Below are positions 49,594-59,992 of a DNA stretch of 64,000 bases, in pieces (the stretch's first letter is position 1; the number at the start of each line of letters is the position of its first letter). The DNA comes from Methylobacillus rhizosphaerae (GTDB lineage: Bacteria > Pseudomonadota > Gammaproteobacteria > Burkholderiales > Methylophilaceae). A model generated the notes under the pieces. The model was given only the letters and a program-made list of their open reading frames with translations, searched no databases and was not told the DNA's origin. Both the position numbers and the translations under genes were made by a program. The DNA is taken from NCBI RefSeq assembly GCF_900187985.1, contig NZ_FZOA01000001.1, positions 124,001-188,000 on the forward strand, written 5' to 3'.

Positions 49594-50841
49594 GTGAATC
49601 CATTCCAATTAAAAGATGGCGTGTTGCACGCTGAAGAAGTTGCACTTGACCAGATCGCTGGGGAATTTTCTACGCCGACGTATGTATATTCGCGTGCTGC
49701 CCTTGAATCTGCCTATACACGTTTTGCGGCAGGGTTTGCCGGCACGGACCACCTGGTTTGCTTTGCCGTGAAATCCAACCCCAGCCTGGCGGTGCTTAAC
49801 CTGTTTGCCCGCTTGGGCGCTGGCTTTGATATTGTTTCCGGCGGGGAGCTGGCACGCGTGCTGGCTGCTGGTGGAGACCCGGCCAAGGTGGTGTTTTCCG
49901 GCGTCGGGAAAACCGAGGCTGAAATGGAAGCGGCGCTCAATGCTGGTATTTTCTGTTTCAACGTGGAATCCGCGAGCGAACTGGAACGCCTGAATGAGGT
50001 GGCAGGCCGCCTGGGCAGAGTGGCGCCGGTGTCCTTGCGCGTAAACCCGAATGTGGACGCCAAGACCCATCCTTATATCTCAACCGGGCTCAAGAACAAC
50101 AAGTTTGGTGTGGCTTATGAGGATGCTTTCAGCCTCTATCAACGTGCGGCCAGCCTGCCCAATGTAGCGGTGCATGGCGTGGATTGCCATATCGGCTCGC
50201 AATTGACGGAATTATCCCCATTCCTGGATGCATTTGACCGGGTGTTGGTGCTGGTGGATCAATTGGAGGCCGATGGCATTCATATCCAACATATTGATCT
50301 GGGTGGCGGGATTGGCATCTGCTATGCCGATGAGACTCCTCCGGATTTTACCGAGTACGCGGCAGCAATGCGGCAGAAACTGGGTAAGCGTGCTGTCAAA
50401 CTGGTGTTCGAGCCAGGCCGGGCGCTGGTGGGTAATGCAGGTGTCTTGCTGACCAAGGTGGAATATCTCAAGCATACCGAAGCCAAGAATTTTGCCATTG
50501 TCGATGCAGCCATGAACGATTTGATGCGTCCGGCGCTGTATGATGCCTATCATGAAGTGCTGGCGGTCAGGACGGCGACTGAGCAAGCCGCGCAGGTCTA
50601 TGAGATTGTGGGTCCTGTGTGCGAGAGTGGCGATTTTCTGGCGCATGACCGTGAGCTGGCATTGCAACAGGGCGACCTGCTGGCAGTGATGTCTGCTGGT
50701 GCCTATGGCATGAGCATGAGTTCGAATTACAATACCCGTCCACGTGCTGCGGAAATCATGGTGGATGGCGACAAGGTGCACTTGATCCGCCAACGGGAAA
50801 CCATAGAGCAGCTGTTCGCTTTGGAAAAGATAGTCGGCTAA
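49594..50841 (+). CDS. lysA: Diaminopimelate decarboxylase
   Basis: LysA (415 aa) makes lysine from meso-diaminopimelate with PLP. The PLP lysine is K60 in CFAVKSNPSLAVL, HIGSQLTELSPF and CESGDFLAHDREL are family motifs, and the active-site EPGRALVGNAG is present. The open frame runs into lptM, but MNPFQLKDGVLHAEEV from the GTG at 49594 is the conserved N-terminus. The ribosome site is poor, which fits coupling to lptM. Confidence 0.96.
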   Translation: MNPFQLKDGVLHAEEVALDQIAGEFSTPTYVYSRAALESAYTRFAAGFAGTDHLVCFAVKSNPSLAVLNLFARLGAGFDIVSGGELARVLAAGGDPAKVVFSGVGKTEAEMEAALNAGIFCFNVESASELERLNEVAGRLGRVAPVSLRVNPNVDAKTHPYISTGLKNNKFGVAYEDAFSLYQRAASLPNVAVHGVDCHIGSQLTELSPFLDAFDRVLVLVDQLEADGIHIQHIDLGGGIGICYADETPPDFTEYAAAMRQKLGKRAVKLVFEPGRALVGNAGVLLTKVEYLKHTEAKNFAIVDAAMNDLMRPALYDAYHEVLAVRTATEQAAQVYEIVGPVCESGDFLAHDRELALQQGDLLAVMSAGAYGMSMSSNYNTRPRAAEIMVDGDKVHLIRQRETIEQLFALEKIVG

Positions 50842-50886
50842 ATTAGCCGGGAAACAAGTTTAAATAATAGAAAGAAGGAGTTATCA

Positions 50887-51075
50887 ATGCGTTTGATTCT
50901 TGCCATTTTCCTGCCATGGGTGCAGTTCTTTACGATTGGTCGTCCGATTGCCGGTATTATCTGCCTGATTCTGCAACTGACCATTATCGGTTGGCTGCCA
51001 GCGGCAATTTGGTCTGTGTATGCCTTGAGCCAGTACAAGACTGACCAGAAGATCCAGCAAGCCTTGCGAAAGTAA
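50887..51075 (+). CDS. YqaE/Pmp3-family small membrane protein
   Basis: A 62-residue protein with two hydrophobic helices separated by a short polar turn (MRLILAIFLPWVQFFTIGRP, then IICLILQLTIIGWLPAAIW), the pattern of the UPF0057/Pmp3 family. Pmp3 proteins affect membrane potential and salt tolerance in yeast and plants; the bacterial role is unclear. AAGGAG stands before the ATG. A terminator follows directly. Confidence 0.88.
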   Translation: MRLILAIFLPWVQFFTIGRPIAGIICLILQLTIIGWLPAAIWSVYALSQYKTDQKIQQALRK

Positions 51076-51091
51076 GCAGCAGCATAAAATG

Positions 51092-51118
51092 AAAAAAGCC
51101 AGCTTTGCTGGCTTTTTT
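51092..51118. terminator. Bidirectional terminator between the Pmp3-like gene and purU
   Basis: AAAAAAGCCAGC, TTT and GCTGGCTTTTTT: a 6-bp GC core flanked by A and T runs, so it works on both strands for the two converging genes. Confidence 0.92.
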
Positions 51119-51143
51119 ATTGGCTGGTTTTAAGAGGTAAGGA

Positions 51144-51998
51144 TCAGTCAAAAATAACCGTCTTGTTTGCGTACAGCAGGATACGGTTCTCGATATGCCA
51201 GCGCACGGCGCGTGACAGTACCACGCGCTCAAGGTCACGCCCCTTCTGAATAAGGTCTTCAACCTGGTCACGGTGGGAGATGCGTGTAATGTCTTGCTCA
51301 ATGATCGGGCCTTCATCCAGCACTTCGGTCACATAATGACTGGTGGCGCCTATCAGCTTGACGCCGCGTTCAAAGGCGCGATGGTAGGGGCGCGCGCCGA
51401 TGAAGGCAGGCAGGAATGAGTGGTGGATATTGATGACGCGGCGCGGGTAGCGTTTGACAAAGTCCGGTGAAAGAATCTGCATGTAGCGTGCCAGCACAAT
51501 CAGATCCACCTGGTGTTCATCAAACAGGGCAAATTGCCTGGCTTCCGCTTCTGCCTTGTTTTCCTTGGTCACGGCAATATGGACGAAAGGAATGTTGTAG
51601 AAGGCAGCTAGCTTTTCTGTGTCACGATGATTGCTGATAATCAGGGGAATGTCGCAGTTCAGTTCGCCACTCTGGTGGCGATGCAGCAGGTCAACCAGGC
51701 AGTGATCGTATTGTGACACCATGATGGCCATGCGCGGGCGGCGCTGCGAACTCTTGAGGTCCCAGTCCATGTCGAATTTTTCGGCAATCGGGGAGAAGTG
51801 CCCGGAAAAATTGTCAATGGTGAGCCCTGATCCTTCCATATTCCATTCCACGCGCATGAGGAACAGGTTGTTTTCCGCATCCTGATGCTGGTCGGCATGC
51901 AGGATATTGGCATCGTGACGGTAGAGAAAGTCGGCAATGGATGCAACGATACCCTTGCGGTCAGGGCAGGTGACAAGAAGGGTTGCTGTGTTTTTCAT
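51144..51998 (-). CDS. purU: Formyltetrahydrofolate deformylase
   Basis: PurU (284 aa) hydrolyses 10-formyl-THF to formate and THF. An N-terminal ACT domain (about 6-80, TCPDRKGIVASIADFLYRHD) is followed by the formyltransferase-like domain with NIHHSFLPAF at 190-199 and the D228 region EVLDEGPIIEQD. It balances one-carbon units and can feed formate for PurT or energy. A TATAAT lies on the minus strand at 52035-52030, about 30 bases upstream of the ATG. Confidence 0.97.
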   Translation of the reverse strand: MKNTATLLVTCPDRKGIVASIADFLYRHDANILHADQHQDAENNLFLMRVEWNMEGSGLTIDNFSGHFSPIAEKFDMDWDLKSSQRRPRMAIMVSQYDHCLVDLLHRHQSGELNCDIPLIISNHRDTEKLAAFYNIPFVHIAVTKENKAEAEARQFALFDEHQVDLIVLARYMQILSPDFVKRYPRRVINIHHSFLPAFIGARPYHRAFERGVKLIGATSHYVTEVLDEGPIIEQDITRISHRDQVEDLIQKGRDLERVVLSRAVRWHIENRILLYANKTVIFD

Positions 51999-52207
51999 CG
52001 TACTGGCAGCTTAAAAAGCAAAGAATGACATTATACTGGGATTTATCGCTTATGCAGGTGCCGGGAGTGACCATCGCTCCAGGATTGAAAAGTTATGATG
52101 AAGCCAAGCTGGGTCTGTGGTATCTTTTACCGATAAAAATAACTGTGACTCGTAATATTTCTGGGTTGCAGGTTGATCGTTGATAACTGCTGCATGACGT
52201 CAAGACC

Positions 52208-52756
52208 GTGAAAAAACAATTACCTTATTTTCTGTTGGTGTTCCTGCTACCTGTGACTGCTGTGTTGTGGTGGTGGGGGCTGTTTGCATCTGCTACCGTG
52301 GAAATCGCAGAACGTGGCGATTACCGTTATGCTTATCTGGATGCAGAAGGGCCTTACTCCAAACTTTCCAGCAAGCAGGAAGATGTACTGCATACTCTGG
52401 TGGAACAGAAGATACAGCCAGGGCCGGAGATCACCCTGATTTTCAGTGATCCTCGCACGACACCATACAAGGAACTGCATGCACGTGCAGGCTTCATTGT
52501 CGATGCAGATGCCAAGCCAGTAGCACCACTCAAGGTTGATACAGTCCCTATGCGGCAGGTGCTGGTTGCCAGTATCAAGGCACATCCGCTACTTGCGTAT
52601 GGCAAGACCTATTCCAAGCTGCTGGAGTATGTCAAATCCAAGGGCACAAATCTGAACCTGCCGACAGTGGAAATTGTGGATGACAGCGTGTTAACTGTTG
52701 AAATGCCGCTGGAGCCGGTTGCTCCGGCAGTTACAAGTACAGGAGTTTCGCCTTGA
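52208..52756 (+). CDS. Membrane-anchored GyrI-like (AraC effector-binding fold) protein
   Basis: A 182-residue protein with an N-terminal hydrophobic anchor (about 6-24, signal-like, no clear cleavage site) and a soluble domain starting VEIAERGDYRYAYLDAEGPY. The AEGPYSKL and GKTYSKLLEYVKSKG segments resemble the GyrI-like small-molecule-binding fold. Ligand unknown. It starts with GTG and the stop overlaps the TTG start of the next gene, so the two are coupled and probably share a role at the membrane. Confidence 0.65.
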   Translation: MKKQLPYFLLVFLLPVTAVLWWWGLFASATVEIAERGDYRYAYLDAEGPYSKLSSKQEDVLHTLVEQKIQPGPEITLIFSDPRTTPYKELHARAGFIVDADAKPVAPLKVDTVPMRQVLVASIKAHPLLAYGKTYSKLLEYVKSKGTNLNLPTVEIVDDSVLTVEMPLEPVAPAVTSTGVSP

Positions 52757-53667
52757 ACTTTATTGCTCTGATTGGTGCCCTGGCGCTTACCTATTACCGC
52801 CCACATCGCAGGCAGGACTGGCTGCAGGAAATTTTTTCTCCTTTTGCCCAGCTGCTGGAGCGCAGTTTCAACGGCGGTAATCGTCTGCAGGGGGCGACTG
52901 CCTGGGTGCTGGCGGTATTGCTGCCCAGTGTGCTGGTCGGTATCGTCTATTATGTCCTGTTGCAGATCAATGCCATTCTGGGCCTCGTATTCGGCCTGGT
53001 GGTGCTGTATTTCACACTGAGGCTTAGCCAGTTCGGCCCTCGCGCAGAGGGTGTGATTGCGGCCTTGCGTACCGGGAATATTGGTGAAGCGCGATTATTG
53101 CTGGAGCAATGGGCCAAAGTAGACAGCGATCACCTGAATACTACCCAGGTGGCGCAAGTCAGCATAGAAACGGTGCTGACACGCTCTCATTATGGTTTGC
53201 TGGCACCGATTTTCTGGTTTGTGGTCTTCGGGCCGGCAGGCGCATTGTTCTACCGCTTGTCGCATATCGTAACGCTGGAATGGCAGTCCGAGGAAGATAC
53301 CCAGTTCAATCATCTTGCCCGTAAAGTGTTCTATTGGTTCAATTGGCCTCCTGCATTCGTGACAGCGGGCAGTTTTGCTATTGTTGGCGATTTTGAGGAT
53401 GCAATTTATTGCTGGAGGGCCCAGGCTGAAACATGGAGCGACAAGGCCATGGGCATGGTGCTGGCCAGCGGGGCAGGGGCACTGGGTGTCAGGATAGGTG
53501 AGCCGTTGCCTATGAACGGTATTCTGATGTACCGGCCGGAGATAGGTTTGGGCGAGACTGCTGATGCGGATTATGTACGTAGTGCGGTCGGCTTGGTCTG
53601 GCGGGTATTGGCGCTGGTTATAGGTTTGTTGTTGTTGCTGACTTTTGCGCACTGGCTGGGGCAGTAA
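52753..53667 (+). CDS. CobD/CbiB-family integral membrane protein
   Basis: A 304-residue membrane protein with several hydrophobic segments. The last half resembles the CobD/CbiB (and AmpE-like) family: FVVFGPAGALFYRL, FYWFNWPPAFVTAGSFAIVG, then DFEDAIYCWRAQA. True CbiB makes adenosylcobinamide phosphate, but no other cobalamin genes are near, and many betaproteobacterial relatives are annotated as regulatory AmpE-like proteins. It starts with TTG at 52753, preceded by AGGAG. ispH follows after 9 bases. Confidence 0.8.
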   Translation: MNFIALIGALALTYYRPHRRQDWLQEIFSPFAQLLERSFNGGNRLQGATAWVLAVLLPSVLVGIVYYVLLQINAILGLVFGLVVLYFTLRLSQFGPRAEGVIAALRTGNIGEARLLLEQWAKVDSDHLNTTQVAQVSIETVLTRSHYGLLAPIFWFVVFGPAGALFYRLSHIVTLEWQSEEDTQFNHLARKVFYWFNWPPAFVTAGSFAIVGDFEDAIYCWRAQAETWSDKAMGMVLASGAGALGVRIGEPLPMNGILMYRPEIGLGETADADYVRSAVGLVWRVLALVIGLLLLLTFAHWLGQ

Positions 53668-53676
53668 GAGAGATTC

Positions 53677-54603
53677 ATGGATATTGTATTAGCAAATCCG
53701 CGCGGGTTCTGTGCAGGCGTAGACCGCGCGATCATTATTGTGGAACAGGCGTTGGAAAAGTTCGGCGCGCCGATTTATGTGCGGCATGAGGTGGTGCATA
53801 ACAAGTTTGTTGTGGATGACCTGCGGAAGAAGGGCGCTATTTTTGTCGAGGAGCTTGATGAGGTCCCGGCAGGTAATACCGTGATTTTCAGCGCGCATGG
53901 GGTTTCCAGGGATGTCCGGGCTGAGGCCGAGGCGCGCGGCTTACAAGTGTTCGATGCAACCTGTCCACTAGTGACCAAGGTGCATATTGAAGTAGCGAAG
54001 ATGCGGGCTGCTGGTAAGGAAATCATTATGATCGGCCACAAGGGGCATCCCGAAGTGGAAGGCACCATGGGGCAATCTGAAGGCGGCATGTACCTGGTCG
54101 AATCACCAGAGGACGTCGAGAGGCTGGAAGTGACTGACCCAACCAAGCTAGCCTATGTGACACAGACCACCCTGTCCATTGATGACGCAGCCTCTGTGGT
54201 AGCCGCATTGCAGAATAAATTCCCGGAGATTGCATCTCCGCGCAGTGATTCAATCTGCTATGCCACACAAAACCGCCAGGACGCGGTCAAGGTCATGGCA
54301 CGAGATTGTGACCTGGTGATTGTGGTGGGGTCTCCCAATAGTTCCAACTCCAATCGCCTGCGCGAGGTTGCGCAGAACCAGGGAGTGGAATCCTATATGG
54401 TGGATAATGCCTCTTTTCTTGATCCGGCATGGATTGTCGGCAAGAAGCGCATTGGCGTTTCTGCGGGGGCATCTGCGCCCGAAGTGCTGGTACGGGAAGT
54501 GATTGCAAAACTCAAGGAGCTGGGAGCTGCTGATGTGCAGGAATTGAGTGGCGTGGTGGAAAACGTCATCTTCAAGATACCACGTAATCTTGCAGAAGCT
54601 TGA
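53677..54603 (+). CDS. ispH: 4-Hydroxy-3-methylbut-2-enyl diphosphate reductase
   Basis: IspH/LytB (308 aa) is the last enzyme of the MEP isoprenoid route and makes IPP and DMAPP. The three cluster-binding cysteines are C12 ([13 protein letters not shown]), C96 ([12 protein letters not shown]) and C194 ([10 protein letters not shown]), with the substrate-binding [12 protein letters not shown] perfect terminator follows the stop. Confidence 0.98.
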   Translation: MDIVLANPRGFCAGVDRAIIIVEQALEKFGAPIYVRHEVVHNKFVVDDLRKKGAIFVEELDEVPAGNTVIFSAHGVSRDVRAEAEARGLQVFDATCPLVTKVHIEVAKMRAAGKEIIMIGHKGHPEVEGTMGQSEGGMYLVESPEDVERLEVTDPTKLAYVTQTTLSIDDAASVVAALQNKFPEIASPRSDSICYATQNRQDAVKVMARDCDLVIVVGSPNSSNSNRLREVAQNQGVESYMVDNASFLDPAWIVGKKRIGVSAGASAPEVLVREVIAKLKELGAADVQELSGVVENVIFKIPRNLAEA

Positions 54604-54608
54604 ACAAT

Positions 54609-54637
54609 GAAAAAGGGCGGTGATACCGCCCTTTTTC
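54609..54637. terminator. Bidirectional terminator between ispH and the DoxX gene
   Basis: GAAAAAGGGCGGT, a 3-base loop and ACCGCCCTTTTTC form a perfect 13-bp stem with an A run on one side and a T run on the other. Confidence 0.95.
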
Positions 54638-54654
54638 ATTCAGTGCATGGGGTT

Positions 54655-55047
54655 TCAGGATTTCTTGCGCAGATTATCCAGGCTCCACGCCGTGGGAGCA
54701 TGGACGGCCAGGGTAATGTAACCACCGGCAATGGCAAGGTATTGCATAAAGCCGATCAGGTCGCCGATTTGCAGCTTGAGCACGATAGCGACAAAGATGG
54801 CGTAAATCGCCAGTATGTAGGCAGCCAACCTGGTTTTGTAACCCAAGAGCAGCATCAGGCCGAACACCAGCTGGATCAGGATGGTCAATGGTGCGAAGAA
54901 GGGCACCAGGCCAAATTGGGCCAGATACATTTGGTAGCTTTCATAGCCACTGGGGTGTTGGGTGATCATGTACAGCTGAATCAGGACTGCAACAAGAAAA
55001 ATCTGTGCCAGCAAAATACGGCCCAGGAAACTTAGGAATTTTGTCAT
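54655..55047 (-). CDS. DoxX-family membrane protein
   Basis: A 130-residue protein with four hydrophobic segments (FLGRILLAQIFLVAVLIQL, then VPFFAPLTILIQLVFGLMLL, LAAYILAIYAIFVAIVL, and GFMQYLAIAGGYITLAV), the DoxX/SURF4-like layout. DoxX proteins occur with terminal oxidases or in oxidative-stress complexes; no partner is in the window, so no function is assigned. Confidence 0.87.
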   Translation of the reverse strand: MTKFLSFLGRILLAQIFLVAVLIQLYMITQHPSGYESYQMYLAQFGLVPFFAPLTILIQLVFGLMLLLGYKTRLAAYILAIYAIFVAIVLKLQIGDLIGFMQYLAIAGGYITLAVHAPTAWSLDNLRKKS

Positions 55048-55225
55048 CGATTTACCTTCTCATCCAATCGCACAGCGCGTGGGTGCGTGTTTATATTGAT
55101 TTATCATCGCTCAGGGCGAAGGCAAATAATGCCTGTAAGCACAAACTATCGCAACCGTTGTTGTGGATGTGGCGGGTTTTGCACTGTCAACCAAGCCGAG
55201 GCATCAACCGGAAAGAGCAAACAAC

Positions 55226-55648
55226 ATGCATTTTTATGTCAGAGAGGCAGACTGGGTCACCGAGCAGGCATCCATTGCTGCCATCAGGAGTCAGGTATTC
55301 ATCGAAGAGCAGCATGTGCCACCTGAGCTGGAGTGGGATGGGTTGGATGAGTCAGCGCTGCATTTGCTTGCCATGGCCGAGGATGGCCAAGTGATGGGGT
55401 GTGCCCGGGTATTGAGCGATGGTGGTATTGGCCGTATGGCCGTGCTGGTTTCATGGCGGCAGCAGGGCGTTGGTCGTGCTTTGTTGCAGGCTGCTATTTC
55501 GGCTTGTCAGCGTCACGGCTGGCTGGATATCCATCTTTCTGCCCAGACCCATGCTGTCGTTTTTTATGAAAAGGCCGGCTTCGAGGTCATCAGTGATGAG
55601 TATATGGATGCCGGCATTCCACACAAAGCCATGAAGTTACATGTTTGA
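55226..55648 (+). CDS. GNAT-family acetyltransferase, ElaA/YjcF-like
   Basis: A 140-residue acetyltransferase. IRSQVFIEEQHVPPELEWDG at about 20-39 is the hallmark of the ElaA/YjcF group, followed by the acetyl-CoA loop RMAVLVSWRQQGVGRALL and the motif-B region HAVVFYEKAGFEVIS. Acceptor unknown. The frame is open 21 codons further, but the ATG at 55226 gives the family start MHFYVREADW. It converges with uvrA. Confidence 0.87.
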   Translation: MHFYVREADWVTEQASIAAIRSQVFIEEQHVPPELEWDGLDESALHLLAMAEDGQVMGCARVLSDGGIGRMAVLVSWRQQGVGRALLQAAISACQRHGWLDIHLSAQTHAVVFYEKAGFEVISDEYMDAGIPHKAMKLHV

Positions 55649-55705
55649 CCTGAACCACAGAGGGGCTAGGATAATACAGCTGGCCAATTCCACCTGCAGC
55701 GGACA

Positions 55706-58525
55706 TCAGCGTTTCAGCATGGGTTTCAGGTACTTGCCGGTATAGCTGGCTGGTGTGTCGGCCACGCTTTCCGGGGTTCCGTATGCGATCATGGTGCCGC
55801 CACCGTCCCCTCCTTCCGGCCCCATATCGATAATCCAGTCAGCAGTCTTGATAACATCAAGGTTATGCTCAATGATCACAACGGTGTTGCCATGATCGCG
55901 CAGGCGGTGCAAGACATCGAGTAAAAGCTGGATATCGGCAAAATGCAGGCCGGTAGTGGGTTCGTCAAGGATATACAGTGTGCGCCCGGTGTCGCGTTTG
56001 GAAAGCTCCAGGGCCAGTTTGACACGTTGTGCTTCACCACCCGACAAAGTAGTGGCAGCCTGTCCCAGGGTGATGTAGCCCAGGCCAACATCCAGCAAGG
56101 TCTGTAACTTGCGGGCGACGACAGGTACGGCATCAAAAAACTCTCTTGCTTGTTCTACTGTCATTTCCAGCACTTCGCGGATGTTTTTCCCCTTGTACTG
56201 GATTTCCAGGGTTTCCCGGTTGTAGCGATGTCCCTTGCATACATCACACGGCACATACACATCAGGCAGGAAGTGCATTTCCACGCGGATAACGCCATCG
56301 CCCTGGCAGGCTTCGCAACGGCCACCCTTGACGTTGAATGAATAGCGTCCAGGACCATAGCCACGTGCACGACTTTCCGGAACGCCTGCAAACAGGTCGC
56401 GGATAGGTGTGAAGACGCCGGTGTAGGTAGCCGGATTGGAGCGAGGTGTGCGTCCTATCGGGCTTTGATCTACATCCACGACCTTGTCGAAGAATTCCAG
56501 GCCGTTGACACTCTCGAATGCGGCAGGCTCTGTGGAACTGCCATAGAGGTGTTTCGCCACGACACGATACAGGGTGTCATTGATCAGAGTGGACTTGCCG
56601 GACCCGGAAACTCCGGTAACGCAAGTCAGCAGGCCGACAGGAATGGCGAGATCCACATGTTTGAGATTGTTGCCGCTGGTTTTTGTCAGTGTCAGCCAGC
56701 GTTTCGGATCTGGTGTATGACGCTGTGCCGGTACGGCAATTTCCTTGGCGCCACTCAAGTATTGTCCGGTCAGGGAGTGGCTGTTCTGTTGCACTTCTGT
56801 CGGTGTGCCTGCAGCAATGATGTTACCACCGTGTTCGCCGGCTCCCGGACCGATATCGACAACATAATCGGCCGCCATGATGGCATCCTGGTCATGCTCC
56901 ACGACAATAACGCTGTTGCCGATATCACGCAGGCGCAGCAATGTCTGCAATAAGCGATCATTATCGCGTTGATGCAGGCCAATGGATGGCTCATCCAGTA
57001 CATACATGACACCGGTGAGGCCAGAGCCGATTTGTGAAGCCAGGCGGATACGCTGCGCTTCGCCGCCGGACAGGGTTTCAGCCGAGCGCGACAGGGACAG
57101 GTATTCCAGCCCTACATTGGTGAGGAATTTCAGCCTGCTGCTGATTTCCTGCACAATCTTGTCGGCAATCGCAAGTTTCTGCCCCGTTAGTTCGATATGG
57201 TCGAAAAAATGCAGGGCCTGACGCAAGGGGGACTCGCAAATTTCATGAATGTTTTTGCCACCTACCTTGACGTGACGCGCCTCGCGGCGCAAGCGAGTGC
57301 CGCCGCAATCCGGGCAGGCCTGGGAATTCAGGTATTTTGAGAGTTCTTCGCGTACTGTTGTGGAGTCGGTCTCGTGATAGCGGCGTTGCAGATTATTGAG
57401 TATGCCTTCAAACGCATGGGATTTCTCATAGAGCTTGCCGCGTTCATTAAGGTAATGGAAGGTAATGGCTTCCTTATGGCTGCCATTGAGCAGTACATCC
57501 TGTACCTCTACGGATAACTCCTCAAAAGCCTGTTCCAGATCAAACCCATAGTGTTGGGCCAGGCTTTGTAACATCTGGAAGTAAAACTGGTTGCGTTTAT
57601 CCCAGCCTTTGATGGCACCGCTGGCCAATGACAGGTGAGGAAAAGCGACAACCCGTTTGGGATCAAAGAAACTGATTTGGCCCAGGCCATCGCATTTCGG
57701 GCAGGCTCCCATCGGGTTGTTGAATGAAAAGAGCCGGGGCTCCAGTTCTGCAAGTGAGTAATCGCACACCGGGCAGGAGAACTTGGCAGAAAACAGGTGT
57801 TCCTTATCGCTGTCCATTTCCAGTGCCACGGCTTTGCCATCAGCCAGGCGCAATGCTGTTTCGAAGGATTCTGCAATGCGCTGCTTGACGTCCTCACGCA
57901 CCTTGAGGCGGTCCACGACAACATCCACATTATGTTTCACGGTCTTGGCCAGTTTGGGCACACTATCAAGCTCGTAGATGTTCCCATCGACGCGGACGCG
58001 GACAAAGCCTTGTGCCTTGAGCTCCTCAAACAAGTCAAGTTGTTCGCCTTTGCGATTGCTGACAACGGGTGCCAGTATCATCAGCTTGGTATCTTCCGGC
58101 AGCAGCAATACGCTGTCCACCATCTGGGAGACCGTCTGCGCTTCCAGCTTGATGCCATGCTCCGGGCATTCGGGATCACCGGCACGCGCATACAGCAGTC
58201 GCAAGTAGTCATGGATTTCCGTGACGGTTCCGACAGTGGAGCGCGGATTGTGGGAAGTGGATTTCTGTTCAATGGAAATAGCCGGGGACAAGCCTTCGAT
58301 GAGATCGACATCTGGTTTGTCCATGCGTGCCAGAAATTGGCGGGCATAGGCTGACAGAGATTCTACATAGCGTCGCTGCCCCTCTGCATATAGGGTGTCG
58401 AATGCAAGTGAGGACTTACCTGAGCCGGAAAGGCCGGTGATCACGATCAGTTTGTTGCGTGGAAGATCCAGCGAAACATTTTTCAGATTGTGCGTGCGGG
58501 CACCACGTATGCGTATGTAGTCCAT
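55706..58525 (-). CDS. uvrA: UvrABC excinuclease ATPase subunit A
   Basis: UvrA (939 aa) finds bulky DNA lesions for nucleotide excision repair. Two ABC ATPase modules are visible, Walker [10 protein letters not shown] at 31-39 and GVSGSGKST in the second half, each with a LSGGEAQR signature, plus cysteine zinc motifs ([31 protein letters not shown]). The ATG at 58525 ([19 protein letters not shown]) is the family start; the frame extends 14 codons to a TTG at 58567. uvrA faces away from an MFS gene followed by ssb, a common proteobacterial neighbourhood. Confidence 0.98.
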   Translation of the reverse strand: MDYIRIRGARTHNLKNVSLDLPRNKLIVITGLSGSGKSSLAFDTLYAEGQRRYVESLSAYARQFLARMDKPDVDLIEGLSPAISIEQKSTSHNPRSTVGTVTEIHDYLRLLYARAGDPECPEHGIKLEAQTVSQMVDSVLLLPEDTKLMILAPVVSNRKGEQLDLFEELKAQGFVRVRVDGNIYELDSVPKLAKTVKHNVDVVVDRLKVREDVKQRIAESFETALRLADGKAVALEMDSDKEHLFSAKFSCPVCDYSLAELEPRLFSFNNPMGACPKCDGLGQISFFDPKRVVAFPHLSLASGAIKGWDKRNQFYFQMLQSLAQHYGFDLEQAFEELSVEVQDVLLNGSHKEAITFHYLNERGKLYEKSHAFEGILNNLQRRYHETDSTTVREELSKYLNSQACPDCGGTRLRREARHVKVGGKNIHEICESPLRQALHFFDHIELTGQKLAIADKIVQEISSRLKFLTNVGLEYLSLSRSAETLSGGEAQRIRLASQIGSGLTGVMYVLDEPSIGLHQRDNDRLLQTLLRLRDIGNSVIVVEHDQDAIMAADYVVDIGPGAGEHGGNIIAAGTPTEVQQNSHSLTGQYLSGAKEIAVPAQRHTPDPKRWLTLTKTSGNNLKHVDLAIPVGLLTCVTGVSGSGKSTLINDTLYRVVAKHLYGSSTEPAAFESVNGLEFFDKVVDVDQSPIGRTPRSNPATYTGVFTPIRDLFAGVPESRARGYGPGRYSFNVKGGRCEACQGDGVIRVEMHFLPDVYVPCDVCKGHRYNRETLEIQYKGKNIREVLEMTVEQAREFFDAVPVVARKLQTLLDVGLGYITLGQAATTLSGGEAQRVKLALELSKRDTGRTLYILDEPTTGLHFADIQLLLDVLHRLRDHGNTVVIIEHNLDVIKTADWIIDMGPEGGDGGGTMIAYGTPESVADTPASYTGKYLKPMLKR

Positions 58526-58612
58526 GGGTGATTGTCGTCTGTCAGTTTGGTTACTTGGGTGGGGCAACCTGTTAATATACGCAACTTCGCGTGTTTAATT
58601 CAATGATTTTTA

Positions 58613-59989
58613 ATGTCACAATCTGAACGCATGTCTTCTGTAGAGCTGCGATCCACCCTGAGCCTTGCCTCCATTTATGGCTTGCGCATGCTCGGGATGT
58701 TTCTCATTCTGCCGATTTTCGCCATCTACGCAGAAACCCTGCCAACAGGACATGACCATTTCTATATCGGCCTAGCACTGGGTGCTTACGGCCTGACCCA
58801 GGCGTTGTTCCAGTTGCCGTTTGGCATGGCGTCTGATCGCCTGGGACGCAAGAACATGATTTACATCGGGCTGCTGATTTTTGCCATCGGCAGTTTTGTG
58901 GCCGCGTCGGCAGACGATATTCATATGATCATCATCGGCCGGGCTATTCAGGGAGCAGGTGCAGTATCGGCGGCTGTGACGGCGCTGGTGGCCGATCTCA
59001 CACGTGAAGAACATCGCACCAAGGCCATGGCCATGATAGGCGGCAGTATCGGCATTACATTTGCGTTGTCCTTGATCCTTGGCCCTACGTTGAATCAATG
59101 GATAGGCGTGCCGGGCATATTCATCCTCACCGGCGTATTGGCGTTACTGGCAATTCTGGATGTCAAATATCTGGTACCGGATCCACAGGTCAGTCGTTTC
59201 CATTCCGATACGCAGGCAGCGCCTGCCAGGTTGGGTACTGTTCTGCAGAATACACAATTGCTGCGGCTCAATTTTGGTATTTTTGCCCTGCATGCCTCGC
59301 ACATGGCTATGTTCGTGGTGGTGCCTTTTGCCCTGAAGCAGACCAGCGGCCTGAATGAAGGGGATCACTGGATGATTTACCTGCCCATCATGCTGGTGTC
59401 CATGATCATGATGGTGCCTGCCATTATCATTGGCGAGAAAAAGGCCAGGCTCAAGCAGGTGTTCATACTCAGTGTGGCAGTGATGCTGGCGTCCGAGGTT
59501 GCATTCGGGCTCATGATCAGCAGCTTCTGGGGCATTGTTGCGGCATTGACGGTTTTCTTCATTGCTTTCAATGTGCTGGAAGCCATCATGCCTTCCACAA
59601 TTTCCAAGCAGGCGCCCGCTGCCGCTAAGGGAACGGCGATAGGAGTATTCAACACGGCACAATCGCTGGGCATTTTTGTTGGCGGGGTGTCAGGGGGATG
59701 GCTTTCAAGTCAGTACGGCTATGCAGCAGTTTTTATCTTCTGTGGCATACTCATGTTGTTATGGCTGGTGAGTGTCATGACCATGCAGGCACCGGCTGCA
59801 GTGCGCAGCAGGATGTATCATCTGCCGGATGGTTATGCGGGGGACACAGCACAATTATCGCGCCAGTTGGCAGCCTTGCCAGGCGTGAGGGAATCCGTGG
59901 TATTACCCACTGAGGGTATGGTGATATTGAAAGTGGATATGCAGGCGAGCTGGGATGATTCCGCGGCGCTGCAATTAATAAGGGGTTGA
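58613..59989 (+). CDS. YajR-type MFS transporter with C-terminal ferredoxin-like domain
   Basis: A 458-residue major-facilitator protein with 12 hydrophobic segments (to about 390), the motif-A loop GMASDRLGRKNMIYIG and RAIQGAGAVSAAVTALVADL. The C-terminal about 65 residues (LPDGYAGDTAQLSRQLAALP, VRESVVLPTEGMVILKVDMQ) match the small YAM domain of E. coli YajR. The substrate is unknown. It lies 3 bases before ssb. Confidence 0.88.
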   Translation: MSQSERMSSVELRSTLSLASIYGLRMLGMFLILPIFAIYAETLPTGHDHFYIGLALGAYGLTQALFQLPFGMASDRLGRKNMIYIGLLIFAIGSFVAASADDIHMIIIGRAIQGAGAVSAAVTALVADLTREEHRTKAMAMIGGSIGITFALSLILGPTLNQWIGVPGIFILTGVLALLAILDVKYLVPDPQVSRFHSDTQAAPARLGTVLQNTQLLRLNFGIFALHASHMAMFVVVPFALKQTSGLNEGDHWMIYLPIMLVSMIMMVPAIIIGEKKARLKQVFILSVAVMLASEVAFGLMISSFWGIVAALTVFFIAFNVLEAIMPSTISKQAPAAAKGTAIGVFNTAQSLGIFVGGVSGGWLSSQYGYAAVFIFCGILMLLWLVSVMTMQAPAAVRSRMYHLPDGYAGDTAQLSRQLAALPGVRESVVLPTEGMVILKVDMQASWDDSAALQLIRG

Positions 59990-59992
59990 AAA

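Noticed and set aside
52753-53667. Assignment as the cobalamin enzyme CbiB
   Set aside because: No other corrinoid gene is nearby and the motifs support only the broad family, so no gene symbol was given.
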